Shown here piece by piece: positions 1 to 12,139 of a stretch of 64,000 nucleotides of DNA. Below the pieces are notes generated by a model. The model ran no database searches. It was not told the origin of the DNA and saw nothing but the letters and a program-made list of their open reading frames with translations. The position numbers were made by a program, and so were the translations under genes. The DNA comes from Pseudoneurospora amorphoporcata. Lineage: Eukaryota; Ascomycota; Sordariomycetes; Sordariales; Sordariaceae. The first letter of the stretch is position 1, and each line of letters opens with the position of its first letter. The stretch covers positions 1 through 64,000 of the forward strand of contig MU859248.1 in assembly GCA_033297205.1 (NCBI GenBank), given 5' to 3'.

Positions 1-285
1 TTGGTAAAGGAAGTAGTGCGATAAGGCACTAGTGCTGATGCTAGAAAATCACGAGTTAGACTGCCTAGTCTGGGCTGGTCTGGGCGCCCAGACTAGGGTA
101 GCCAGTGTAGTACGATTGTAGGGGTTTGAACGTGTACTGGGCTGAAATCTGGGAGCTTGGCGGGTACGGTACAACTTAGATGAGTGTGGGACTATAGCAG
201 GTCGCTAGGGTTCGGGTTATGTATGGGAAAAAAATGTGGATCCACGTGCGAGTAGAGTTTTGCCAACGTGCGAGTAGCGCTTCTC
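1..285 (-). mobile_element. Truncated TIR transposon end (copy C)
   Basis: This is the terminal ~285 bp of a non-autonomous DNA transposon cut by the window edge. Read in reverse complement it aligns along its whole length with the left part of the complete element at 60750-61901, including the terminal repeat ending at 285 (CGAGTAGCGCTTCTC), the TACTCGCACGT-type motif pair, the CATAACCCGAACC block and the palindrome at 78-93. Differences from the other copies are mostly C/T and G/A transitions, as expected after RIP. No coding capacity is seen. The orientation is opposite to the copy at 60750. A target-site duplication cannot be tested because the other end lies outside the window. Confidence 0.8.
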
Positions 286-2562
286 TAAATAAAACCGATC
301 GTTCATGATAATAATACGTCCAACTGTCTTATACCTTTACAGTGTCCTGCTTCCTAGAAACGATGAGAGCCAAATACACAGACCGACGCTACACCACTTG
401 CACGCAAACCCGAAACGAAACCTGTCAAGCGAACATTTGTCCGTTGTTGCGCAAAGCATCGTGATCGAATCCTCGAGAATGCGCCTCGGTTTTTGATACG
501 TCGTACACACATCCCGACTTCCTTTTCTTTTGAAGGCAACCCCGTAAATTGTACGCGACTTGCGCCCCGTGGGGGTCTTGGTGGCCCGGGTGACTAATCA
601 CGCCCGATCATACGTGGACAGCAACCTCCAAAAGCCAAAGCTTTCCCCACGTTTTCCTTTCCTCCCTGACCGTCTTTAGCGCTCTGCACGAACACTGTTT
701 CAATTCGTCCCCCTCGTCTGTCGCTAGCTCGCACGCAGCTGTAGTGCGCTTGAGGTCCTTGCTCTGCTCACCAGTGCTTCCGTGCACCCTCTCGCTCACA
801 CATCCATCTACGAATAGCAAAGAGTGGGGTGAAGCAGCCCAACCCTGACACAACCAATCACAATCTGCATTTGCGCCTCTTGATGATCGAAAAGGGAAGG
901 CGGCCGGCCGTCTGTTTTGCGATCAACAAATCGGTAAGACCCGCACAGTTCGTACTCCACAGTGCAGTTGAAGCCTGACTGTGACCCCGCAAAAAGTTCA
1001 TCGACTCCTCTTTTGGGCTTGGCAGTGCGCTAACATGTTGTTAGCCCCACCTCCACTTCCTTTCCGCTTGGTGCTAGGCTGGATCGGGGACTAGCGGGAA
1101 AGCTTGTTCAGACACCGCTTTTAATGTTGGACGGTCTCAAGGCTGGTTCACAGCGAGACGGCGGAACGGGCTTTAGATGGAGCTCTGATGTTATTCCGAG
1201 TCGCGCAATAAGTGTCGGATGCAATTATCAATGGTCATGAATTTTAAGGTCCTTTGACGCCGATGACGACGTAAGGCGGCTTGCGCGCATTTTTGATCAA
1301 GTGGAGACTTGAGAGTACTTATCGTTACTTATCCAGCTTGATGACGTTTCCGTCCCCTTCCGCGCATTCATATTTATACAGCAAGGACCCTGCGCGCGCA
1401 AGGATGTAGATGTTGATGTGGCTGACCACAACCATAGGACTTGACGAAAACAAATATTCAAGATTCGAGGGACAAGTTTATAAGTTGTGTGTTCTATAGT
1501 CTAGATGTCATAGCTTTACCTAAGCATCCTCTCTCTGCATACTGCCTCTCCCACCTCTCCAGACATGCCCATCTTCATGTCACAAGTGTCGCTGGTGTGA
1601 ACTTCGCACTTCTCTGGTTCACCGTTTTCCGTGTTACATAATAAGGAATGCTTGCGCTGCTTGCATTTACAAAGTTTTAATCACTTAAGTGACCGCGGAT
1701 GCTAAATTCTTCGAGGTGGTCACCATGATCGCTTGGGTTTTAAGTGTAATGCTGCTCTTGTTGTCTTCTGACCTCGTGAGGACACAGCCAGACAGCTAAA
1801 ACTGGTATTTGGTAAGGTACAGTGTTCAGAAACATTCTCGCTGGTAAAGACTATGTGGGAAATGCAAACAACCGCATGGCACTTTCAAATACGTGATCTC
1901 TTCTGGCCTCCTGCCACATTCTCGTCCCTTATTCGCGCGCGTTGCTGGAACAGAAACATTTTCGCTTAGTAAAGATAAGAAAAACCGATCCATGAACTTC
2001 CCGATCTCTCTGACTTCCAGACCAGAACACATCAGCTTCCTGCTATGGTTCCGTCCTCAGTTTGCCCCGCATTGCTTGGGCACCTGACAAGGGCGTACCA
2101 GAGAAGTGCTGCAAAATCGTATGACAGTCTGGTTCGAATCGATCATCTCCCGAAAAAAAGATAATGACATAGTCGCATCTCGTCCATCTCTTTTCACTCC
2201 GCCAGAGGGATTCCCATCTCATCACTAGTGCACGTATCAAAGTACCCAAGAAAACTACACACCAGCTGTGCGTCATTCGAAATCACGTCAAGCACAGCTC
2301 CCATTGCGAAAACCAGACTGACTCAAACAAGGACAAACTTAACTAAAGCCAGAAGTGCTCAATGGCTGATGGCAGGCTGACACGCAATAGATATGATATG
2401 GTGAGAGAAGACAGACATATGAATTTAACTTTTGCCGCGCTGCCCAGGAGACCTTTGAAACAGAAATAGAGGGGGGTTCAGAGAGATAAAAAGAGACACT
2501 GAAGAGGAAACTAAACCCGTGGATGATGAAGCAGACCCGCATTCGGGCCATCATTAGCGACA
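286..2562. other. Gene-free spacer
   Basis: Only short open frames without recognisable motifs or convincing splice structure are present on either strand. It lies between the transposon end and the 3' end of the zinc-cluster regulator, so its right part probably holds that gene's 3' untranslated region. No RNA gene or long repeat was seen. Confidence 0.5.
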
Positions 2563-4439
2563 TCACCTCTTGCGCTTCTTGCTCTTATCGACTGCCGATG
2601 AATTTGGGACCGAGCCCAGACCCCCCGCGGGGGCGATTAGGGCAGCCGGCAGTAGTGTTGCCGGAACCGACACTTCCTCCTTGCTCGCCGAAACGGGAAC
2701 ACCCATGTGACGACCATAGCGGCCCTTCCGGCCGTTACCCTCGTCTTCGCTAATGCATTGCTCGGCGGGAATGCCGGCATCCTTGCATCTGCCGCAAGGT
2801 CGTTGCCTGTCACATCCCTTCTTGCTCTTGCGACACCGTTGGCAGCGTGGCTTGGTAGAGAGATCCGGCTGCTCCTCCTCTCCGTGAGCCGCAGAGTAAG
2901 TTGAAGTTGACACGATCGACTGCTTGCGGGAGGCAGGCATGGATGCGGGCGTCATAGGAACTGGATTTGCCGAAATCTTCTTGCTCTTCGGCTTGGTGGC
3001 CTTGATTGCCTTGGGCTTGCTAGTCGACTGTGAGCGTGCCCTAGAGCCGTTAAGGGAACCGGATCTGGGTTTCGGATTCTTCAAGAGTTTGGGGGCGGCC
3101 ATCGCGCCCTCCTCCACGCCATCTCCATCCTCGTAGTCGGCGTCATCGCCGCTCACCTCGGCGCCATCTTGCGGAACTGCAAAGTGGCTCTCCGTTGTCT
3201 GGAAGACACTATGATTCACGAGCTCATCCGTCTTTGTATGCGCAAGCGGCATCTCGTCTTCGCTTTCGCTCTCGCAATCACTCGTTGTACCGGTGGAGCA
3301 AGAAGCACCTGCTCTACCGCTGAACGTATCCTCCAGTGTTGAGCCTGATGATCGCTTATGACTGTTCCAATCTCCCTGCAACAGCATAAGTTGCATCGCG
3401 ACGTCCTGTATATCTTTGTCCTCTTCCGATACGCAGCTTCTCACAGTAGGGTCAGGCGTGAGCATCGTTCTTTTCCCGGTGGCAACACCTGAGGCATCAT
3501 AGCCGATGCTACCGCGGGCGCGACGGTCGTCAATGGCCGGCGTCGCATACGTACTAGAAGCCGCGTAGTGATTGTGGTAGTTTGGCGGGGTTTGTAGAGG
3601 ACGAGGATTGCTGAACGGGTTCTGAGTGGCATTGCTGAAAGGTAGGGGGTGTCGGTGGGAGTCATTGTGTCGAATAGGTGAAAATGAATGGTTGGAAGTA
3701 GCCGCTGGCATCTGTGGAGGAGCGAAAAGCGGCAATTCCTGAACAAGGGGTGTCAGTACATGACGACAGCTAGTGGACTCGAGAGCCATGCAAAACCTAC
3801 CGAACTCTCGAACAACTTGGCGCGCTTCCGTCGTCCCCCTTCGACGATATTTTCCACACTGATGTCGGTGTTTCCGATAGGCTCCTTGTTCTTTCCCGAT
3901 GCCGAGGCCAATGCACCATCTCCACTACTATAGCCATTGACGCTGTCGCCATGGTCACCATGCGTGGTCTTGGAAGACCGAGATCGTCCTTTCTTTCCGG
4001 CAATGGCAGTTGAAGCGCTGCGACGCCCTCTGCTACCATTGGGAGAGGGACTGCGGATTCGTGATGTTCGCAATGTGGGTCTGGATGTGTATTGGTTGCT
4101 CTCTTCGTCGTCGGCATGGTTGTAGCTCGGTGATAGCCCGCGGGGGTTCTCAATGATGCGGACGTTGACGGACTGGTGGTCGACGAAGTTTTCGTACCGG
4201 GCAATCATGGTGTTTCCTCGCTCGTCCTCGAAGCTGATTCCCGCGCGCTCCTTGTAGTATAACCCGTAGAAATTCTTGACAGTGGTGATGATGGACTCGG
4301 TGGCATCGTGCGGGTAGATTGCGACTCGGAGCGGTATACGGGCTGCGTGGAGAACAAATGTAATCTGTTTGGCTTTGGATGTCGTGCTCGTCGTCCGCGG
4401 CGACACATTGCAGCTGTTGGACCCGTAGGCGGTCGCCAT
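2563..4439 (-). CDS. Zn2Cys6 regulator with N-terminal ubiquitin-like domain
   Basis: Probable nuclear DNA-binding transcription regulator of 604 residues in two exons: 4439-3801 and 3738-2563. The 62-nt intron (3739-3800) starts GTAGGT, has a GTACTGAC branch-like site and ends CAG; it joins in phase 0 at ...FESS|ELPLF. Residues ~26-97 look like a beta-grasp/ubiquitin-like fold (ITFVLHAARIPLRVAIYPHD then YERAG-, GNTMI- and VNVRII-type strands). The middle is long, low-complexity and Ser/Pro/basic with acidic runs. Near residues 509-538 is a zinc cluster CQRCRKSKKGC...CGRCK...EQC, followed by a basic tail KKRKR that could be a nuclear signal. No fungal-TF middle homology domain is visible. The order is unusual, since most fungal zinc clusters are N-terminal. 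The start ATG at 4439 opens the frame. Target genes are unknown. Confidence 0.85.
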
Positions 4440-7400
4440 TGATGCGAAGGTTGTCGAGGTGTGTTTGGCTCGCGGGTCTACAATGAACTAATTGCGGTTA
4501 GATTGGATAAGGTAGGGGATCGAGAGCGATACTAGTTCGTAAAGGAGAATCGAGGTTGGTCAAGTAGATAGGAGGGTAAGAGTAAACACTGGGGAACGAG
4601 TCGGGCGGAAGAAGGGGGAAGAGAACGATGAGCGCATGGTCGGTATTTGAAGAAGGGCCTACGATTCCGCCGCGCCGACGGCCGACGCAGACATGCAGGC
4701 CAACTGTGCCAACTGTGCAAAACAAGGAGGGGGAGGAGCGGACTATTGCATTCTCCAAATGATCGCATAACGCTTAAGAACTGAAATACTCACCAGAAAG
4801 TGCCGTTAGGGTGGTGGTGATGGTCAGCCGGTGGCTTCGATCTCGACTCCTGCGCACGCAATGTCGGGCGAATCTGGACGAAGCTTGCAATCGTGAGCGA
4901 CCGGAGCTTCAGCAGCAAATTAAAAATCAGGGGCGAGGCAGGGCAGGAAGCGGACTCGAGTCGAAGATGGCTTTGAGAAACGAGAGCTTGATCTGGGCGA
5001 CGCACTAGGAAAGAAAGAGAAAGCGTTGACGGGGCCGATGGTGGGAGGTAAGAGGTTGAAGTAGTAGGACGACCGGGGGAAATCCGCTTATTGTGCTGGG
5101 AAGAATGGAGGTTTTGGTCAACAGAAGAGGACCTGGACGCATGTCGGGTGCTCTGCCAGTCTGCTTCACTGCCCGCTCAAATCCAGCTGTCCGTAGGTGT
5201 TTTGCCCCAAAAAACAGCCCCGCTAACCGAATTCTACAGCGCCAAATGCTGCCCGCTACTTGGCGGACGTGCATCTCTTATTTTACAAATATACCGGCCA
5301 TAAGGTATCTATCCCAGGTTCAAGACGGGCGTTCAGAGAGCCTTTTCCTGATGCTTTGTGGCTACCTTATCGCAAAGCTTCCAAGTTCCAAATCCGTACC
5401 TTACCTCTAGGTTGCGCATGCGCATCGCATTGACCCTTTTTGCGAACATGGAATTGCGACAGCGTGGAGCTGGCGGAAGGCGTAGACTTGGACCCCAGCG
5501 ACCCCGTCTCACGGCCCGGACAGTAGGTCTTTCCATTCTGGCAGTGCAGGCTCTCTCCTTACGGGGTGAATACAGCGTTGAAGCACTAACACTGCGCCAT
5601 TGTTTCTCGGCCGTCGCATGTTAGTGTATAAGTTGGTATCATTCAACGTCACCCACCAAACTCTACTAGTACTGCCTGCCTTCTACCGAGCTACACTGAC
5701 TTCTATTTCTCGGTTTTAAACAAAATCCGAGGAAGCCAAAATGAAGACGAGGAACCCGCGACTCATAGTAGATAGATATTGTGCCGACCAGAAGCTCCTT
5801 GAGGTTTTGTTCTGACTACGCAATACGTGGCCAATTCTCCCCATCTTTATGGGGCCAGGTAGAAGCTGGGACGGGATCAAGTACCTTATTTTGTGTCGTT
5901 AGATCAACGTAGTAGTCTTATGAGTTGCAAGTATCATCGAGACCTCCTCGGCGAGGCATGCGACATGGTAGGAACTATTTGGGATGAAAGTTGAACGTCG
6001 GGTCGGTGACTTGGGCCCCGGCGTATTACCTACTACTCGAACCGTGAACCTCGCGATATCACGATTCCCATATCTACCTTGTGGCCTCCCTACGGTTCGC
6101 ACCGAAGGCAGGTTGAGTTAAGAACTTCAGCTATTTTACAGGGCTAACGTATATGAGAAGCGGTGATGGAAAGTGGAAGCTATAGAGAAACCTCCGAGTC
6201 CAGTCATGGGGGGCGAGAGGCCCAACAGTCGCATGCTCGGACACCCCGCCGCGCCGACGGTTTCCGTTGTGCCTTGATGATGGCGAAGGTCGGGCCCTTC
6301 AGTTATTGTAGGCAGTTGGCATTCGTTAAGGTACCTTTACCAGCAAACCAACCCTCGCGTGCGTCGAGCGCAGGTGGCCACCAAAAGCCACTGGATGAGG
6401 ATGCGCCAGATAGCCATGTCGACGAACCTCCAGACAACCGTCGCAGCGACGAGCCAATGGCGTCAGTGCCAGCTGTGCCAGTCAAAAACAGGGGTATGGT
6501 TGCCCGTCTCACTGCTGGTCTTGTACATTTGGACCCCCCTCGCTACTGCCAACCAATCCGGGTTCGCAAGTTCAGAGACGACAAGAGGCTTAAAGAGTGA
6601 TGTGAATATAGGCGCCTCGGTTTGCTTCTACATTATGTATAGGTAAACTGGGAACTGGAGCTGCTGAACGTCTTGGGTTGCTTTATAATTCGTCGGAGTC
6701 AGTCTATACTTATCGACAGAGGTACCCGACAGAACGGGGGGTTGCTATATCAGGGAGGGGGGTATGTCAACTTGTACACTCACTGCCGTGCCCTTACATA
6801 GTACACTGTCGCAACCTCGAGATCCGTCGCCAAGGGTTGTGCCGCGACCTTTTTAAACGGCTCGGAACGTTCGCTTCTGTTCCCTTTCGAGGCGATCGAC
6901 TTCTTTGCAACCCAAGAAATACTGTGATACTGCCCGAATCCCACACTCGAATGCGCTCCGCGCGCAAGTGGGCAAGTCTGTCTGTCTTCAATCTTCCATC
7001 CGTCGCTTCACTATATAGCTATACTGACCAAAGTCTAACCAGAAGCTTGATTAGCAATCGCCTGCTTGCGCTCGCCTTGCGCTCCGTCTGCGCCAGATTC
7101 CTTTCACGTTCCCCTCTTCCTTGTGCGAACCATTCTGGATCTTCCCGCAACGCCGAGCCCGCTCTGCACCCTCTCAGTGGACCAAGCAAGTGCTGGTGGA
7201 GCTCGAAAGCAATGGCAGATTGGATGCAGTCCCCTTGACAAATGGAGCTATTTCGCTCGCTGTCAGGTGAATTCGTATGACCATGCCGTCCATCGGATGG
7301 AAGGTGGGCGAATTTGTCACTGTCCAGGGTATTTCAGTTGCCGGAAACTCTCGCCGGAGGCCTGACACTTATCGAACGCAAACTGTGAGGGGTCCTCCAG

Positions 7401-8953
7401 AAACCTGGAAGCTTTTTGACGAACTGGGAAAACGTGACCAAGCTCGAGGTGAAAGCATCTAGAGCAAGATCCAGGGTGCAAGAGTCGATTTGGCCATCAG
7501 AAACAACGGTTGGCGACAAGTGACAAACGCCCAATTCTATGTGTAAAAGTTACGACTCGGAACACTCCCGCATGTGGTGCAGTGGCACGGCGGCTTGGCC
7601 TTTCGGTCGAATTGGCTTCGTCTAGGTTCACACTTGTTAAAGTTGCAGCACAGTGTCTGCCTGACGGGTGTTCACCTCGCAGAATTCGACACTCCGCGAT
7701 CAATCCCCAAGGCAAGCGAGTATTCTACCCCAACTCCATCTCAATGGGGCTGTCAGGATCTCGGCTTGGTTGTTGGTTGAACTGAAACCCATGAGTGGAC
7801 AGACCGGAGACTGGCCTGTGTCCTGGATGCGCTGGCAGAGCAAAAGAACGGTTTCAAGTGCACCCCCCCGGGGACCATCTACAAATTGCACCGAATCATC
7901 TCCCTTTGTGAAGAACCATATATTTTGTCTCTGGTCATCCCCGCCTCGTCATCGGATACTATGAGACCCAGAGATGAGGAAATCAAGAACGATCAAAAAG
8001 TTGACGGCCCCTACCGAGTTCACTACTCTCATCATCTCGAATACTCCAGCTCCTCCATAGCTTCGGTATCGGTATGCGAAAGATGCCTAAGTAGGCGTGT
8101 GCGCTTATCGAATATCGATACACACTGTGTGACCGCGAATAGGAAAATCGCTACGCACGTCAGTCAGCCATGGCAGAGTTTCTCTCGAGCCCATTTGCTG
8201 GGATCGAGTGTCTTATTCGAGTCGTTCAACACCATCGCTATCCGTAGAAGCTCGTGCATCACTAAAGTGGACGGGCTGCATTCGAGGGTGGAGGTTTTCC
8301 TAAGGTCTCCTCTCCGACAGGCAATCCCTCATGCCAACGGTTAGGTTGTCAGCGAGTCGGCCCGGGCGGACAAGGGTGAGGAAGGGAAGGTAGGTGCACT
8401 GGCCACTCGCCTTTTCAGGTTCAGTTGGGACGTAGCCCGCCCGTTCGTCAACCACTCAGTGTCAGATGGGCAATAACTTCTTTCGCTTCAAATCCGTGAC
8501 GTTGAGGTATACTCTTCCAATGTGGTATTCCTATGACAGGCAACCAATCGCCTATCTATTAGTTCTACTACAGCCTTCTGTTCCTCCAGTTGTCTTCTCC
8601 TCCTATCTAGTCTATATTCTTCGTCTCTTGCTCCAGAGTCAGAACTATACATCAATGCTGGAAAGCTTGTTAGCGCGGTTCTCATGACAGGGGTGCGCAA
8701 AACTTCACAACAAAACAACGGGATAACCACATTCACAGGAAAAAAATTAGAGAGCATGTACGAAACTGGCAAAATATGTTGGTTGAATTGCGAATAGTAC
8801 CCTATGAAGTCCCGCGCTAACGAACTTTCCAGCATTGCCGCTAATCGAATTTCGCCCAATGCTTCCACTAATGCCGCAGCGGCAGCATTTCGGTTCAGTG
8901 GCGCCGGACTCCTAGTCCCGGGCGTCAGAACCTCGTGAGCCGCCAGAATGCCG
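4440..8953. other. Gene-free spacer, includes promoter of the zinc-cluster gene
   Basis: No supported gene. The part next to 4440 is the upstream region of the minus-strand regulator. On the minus strand a good donor (GTGAGTATTT at about 4793) could belong to a 5'-UTR intron, but no acceptor was fixed. Open frames at 6163-6600, 6678-7238 and 7886-8344 show no motifs, no consistent splice sites and uneven composition. A minus frame at 8488-8982 lies just past the stop of the membrane-protein gene and is not joined to it by a clear intron. Confidence 0.45.
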
Positions 8954-9785
8954 TTAGTGTCTTCTACGATCACGCACAGCATGGGTGTCGAAACCCGTGG
9001 CTGTCCTCGTTCGTCCCATGTTAGCTTCTATCGGCAGCCCTGCTTCTGAACGTGATGTGGAGGCTTCGACATTGGTGGTGATCCTTGGTGAGATTGGTGG
9101 TCGTGAGGTTTCATTATTATTCATCGAATCGTGATGCGCCGGAAGTGCTGGAGTATCGCTTCTAAAACGACTGCTACAAGCGGCGTATAGAAACGCGAGG
9201 CTAGCGTAAATAGAAAATATGAGGGTAAAGATTGGACCGAGGAAAATATTGACAAGTGCTTCTCGTATGAAGATCTTGAAGACTTTGATCTTTTGTGTAT
9301 GTGGTTGGCCTTGGAGGTTGTAACCCCCCAAGGTTTCCCACAATGGTTCGGCGTCATGCTGAACAAATTGGTTGTATCCGATACTGACGTTGATGACAAA
9401 GATAAGGCCCAAGACAATCTGCGCAAATAGGGACATTGAGAAAAACGATCGTGTCTCGTTTATTGTAGTTTGCGCGAGCGGATCCGTGAGTGTTCCGGAT
9501 GACGATTTGGGTGTTTCAAGGGTGCTATTAGCTCTCGCCATTGTCGTGAATGCTAGGATGGATGCTACGATTGCGGTAGTCACCGCGCCTGGAACGATAG
9601 CATTGAACATCTAGAGGAATCAGTGGGGTTAGAGCCAAATTCGAATAGGTTGTTGCTACCACTTCCGGTGAAGAGAGGTCTTACCTTGCTTGGGATAGTG
9701 GAAGTGTGCGGGTCGTCGCGGGTCGAGGGGAGAGCCTTGAAGCGAAGCTGGGGGTTTCTAATTTTGAATTGAAATCTAGCTAGGA
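8954..9785 (-). CDS. Unrecognised multi-pass membrane protein (5' end unresolved)
   Basis: I do not recognise the family. The main exon is 9610-8954 (stop at 8954). It is preceded by an intron 9611-9684 (donor GTAAGA, CTAAC branch-like site, acceptor TAG) and an upstream coding segment ending at 9685 with ...STIPSK joined in phase 0 to MFNAIVPG. That segment stays open back to about 9785, where a CTGCAG acceptor could begin it; the true start codon was not found. Three hydrophobic stretches are visible: FNAIVPGAVTTAIVASILAF, SLFAQIVLGLIFVINVSIGY and a longer one around IFLGPIFTLIFSIYASLAFL. The C-terminal ~70 residues are hydrophilic, Ser/Arg-rich and probably disordered. The alternative that translation starts at the ATG at 9610 is possible. 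The gene looks real because of the intron and sustained membrane pattern, but function is unknown. Confidence 0.5.
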
Positions 9786-12139
9786 CTGCAGCGGAGAGGG
9801 AGCGGGCGAGATTGAAAGAGATGAGATGGTCTTATACAGATGAAGCTGTAAGCTCTGATGGGTGCTGAACATATAGTGGAAGTGAGGATGATGAGAGGAG
9901 AGATAGAGGAAAGGAAACGAAAACGTTTGGGGGCGAGAGATTCAAGTACCCGTTGGTGAGCCAGCTGGGGAACAGACAGGACACTGACCACCTGCCTCAA
10001 CCAACGGGTAGTCCCCTTGTGGACGCTACCTTCTACAGATTTGGAATCTGCAGTCCTGGCGTAGTCTACAGTGATGTGTAACTTCCATTCCTAGAGTAGA
10101 GAGGGAGGGGTGTGCTCTTCCCCTTACCCAGGGTGCTTCATCAGCCCTGGAACCCGCATTCCGCAGGTCGTCCGTCGGTCGGGTCGAACCTTCGAGTTCT
10201 CGAAACGAATCGTCCATAGGCAGCGCTCCCGAACATGAATGTTTCGAAGCTGAGGTGGCGCCGGCTCAATGAGCGGGGTGGTATATCCGTCTGATCCTGC
10301 GTCTGTTATTGATGGAATGGTATCAGACTCGCTCTCATCGGAAAGTGGAAGTTTCTATAGTTCTTGTCGCAAAGTGCCATTGCCATTTCAGTTTTGGGAC
10401 TTGACAGGGGCATGCCAAAACAGAGGCAGATCGCTTCCCATCGGACCCACCAAAAGTGAATGGAAGTGGAAGCCTGAGCTGACACTTCCGAAAGTTTCAG
10501 TTTCAGTGTTGAATCCTCACATGCAAGTGTTGCAACTCGCAACTTGAAGTGCCGCGCGCAGACAATTCGAGGTGAGGGTTTGTGTGTAATTTTATCGAAG
10601 TTTCATTCGGGTAATTCAAACCAGGGGAAAGCGTGTGAGGCTGTTGTGGAAATGGAAGTCGTCAAGAGGGTTGTGCGGTTCAAAGATTCCAACGGTCCCC
10701 ACTTCGTCATAAGTGGCACGTGCAGCCGTGAAGGATTCGCGTATGAGCGGAGAAGGCCGTTACAAAATGCGACGCCGAGATCTTCGCCATAATTGTGACT
10801 CTGCAACCTGAACAGACCAAGAGTATGTGAACTGTCTGGCTTTATAAGGAATATCAAAGTATTCGGAAATAAGTGAAACTGGAATAGCACCTCAATTGGG
10901 GAAGGCGCGCTGTTTGACCTGTTCGTCGCCAGGCGATGGTTAACGCGTCGAGCGTGCCTGCCCCGCGTTGCGATGGAATTTGAGCGGCATCCCTCCAATG
11001 GAATGTTACGTCATGGTGGGAGCGGGTCCGGAAAGGGGCCGGGGCTGCACAGACCATTCTGACGGATTTCAGTTTTGTGCTTTCGTGTTTCCTGGGATAC
11101 CCATTCTTGTCCAGTCAATAAACACACAGTCGCAAGCAAGGGAACATTCCCAGCACGTCGGGACGCTGCGACCGGCCTTGCAAAGACGTTCGCCCACAAC
11201 AAACCCCAGCACCTGCCCGGGCCCTTTCCCAACCACCTTGTCAACTTGAAGCCTGTCACGCCCGATTCGTCTTCCTCTTGCGACATCCACAACCTCGCAC
11301 ATCGTGGAGCAAACACTGCAGCCCGAGAATCGCAGCGCACCGCCACAGCTAAAATAGTCTGCGCGTCCACTCTCTATTCAGTCACTCGTTTAGACGTTGA
11401 AGTTGGACTTCTCGGTTTCCTCAAATTTTCACATTCGACTTTTATGCGTGTATTTCACATGAAGGTCGAGGTGAAGTAAGCGTTACGGTTACGGTTACGG
11501 CACGCAGATCCACCGTGGTAATCTCCGCCCCTGCGGCCCTGCCCATTAATCGCCTGTCCTCATTCCTTCTCCAGGTTGGTGCAAGTTTCGGCCGAACGAC
11601 TTTGGCCAGTTTGGACTTGTCGCGCCGGCCACTAAGTCTCACCAGTCTCGCCAGCCCAGGAAGGATATCAAGTTCCGGGTCGCGGATCGTGCTCTTCGCG
11701 GGTCGTGCTTTCAACTTCTTCAGACACGCACTCCCTCACTCCCTCCGGTCTGCTGCACTGGGCGCATCGCTTCAGTTTTCAGCTGCACTTTCGAACTTCC
11801 ACTTTGTTGGTTGTCGTACAGAGCGAGGCGCTCTACTGCAGGACGGTTCTTTCTTTGCCGGCGCTCACAGGTCCTTTTTAAACCAACAGTCGTTTCCACC
11901 AACAATAGCCACCAACCAACAGCACCAACGCTTCATCTTCTCCGTCGTCTATTAGAGAACTCGGTATAACTTCCACTTCAGCTATTTGCCATCTGGATCT
12001 CTTTGACCGTCGACCCACGCTAAGCGCGTCGCGTGTTCAAGGTCACCCAGCCTTCACCTTTAATACCAACTCTCAAGGTTCAACCAGGCACCCACTCAGC
12101 AAACCATCATCCCGTATCTCTTCAGTAATTTCCGTCAAG
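9786..12139. other. Gene-free spacer and cyclin upstream region
   Basis: No supported gene. The right 250-300 bases before 12140 are rich in C, A and T with CAACC/CTTCA runs, like the leader of the cyclin gene. A short GTTACG tandem repeat (about 11482-11501) is present. The many short open frames on both strands carry no motifs. Confidence 0.5.

Noticed and set aside
8488..8982. Minus frame downstream of the membrane-protein gene as a further exon
   Set aside because: No credible donor before the stop at 8954, and the frame begins inside the preceding exon in another phase.
9776..10000. Upstream minus frame as first exon of the membrane-protein gene
   Set aside because: It can be joined in phase through a GTATAAG...CTGCAG 52-nt intron, but the donor is weak, no branch site is seen and the frame has no ATG start.
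10020..10075. CAGATTTGGAATCTG stem-loop resembling an anticodon arm
   Set aside because: No matching D-arm, T-arm or acceptor stem on either strand.
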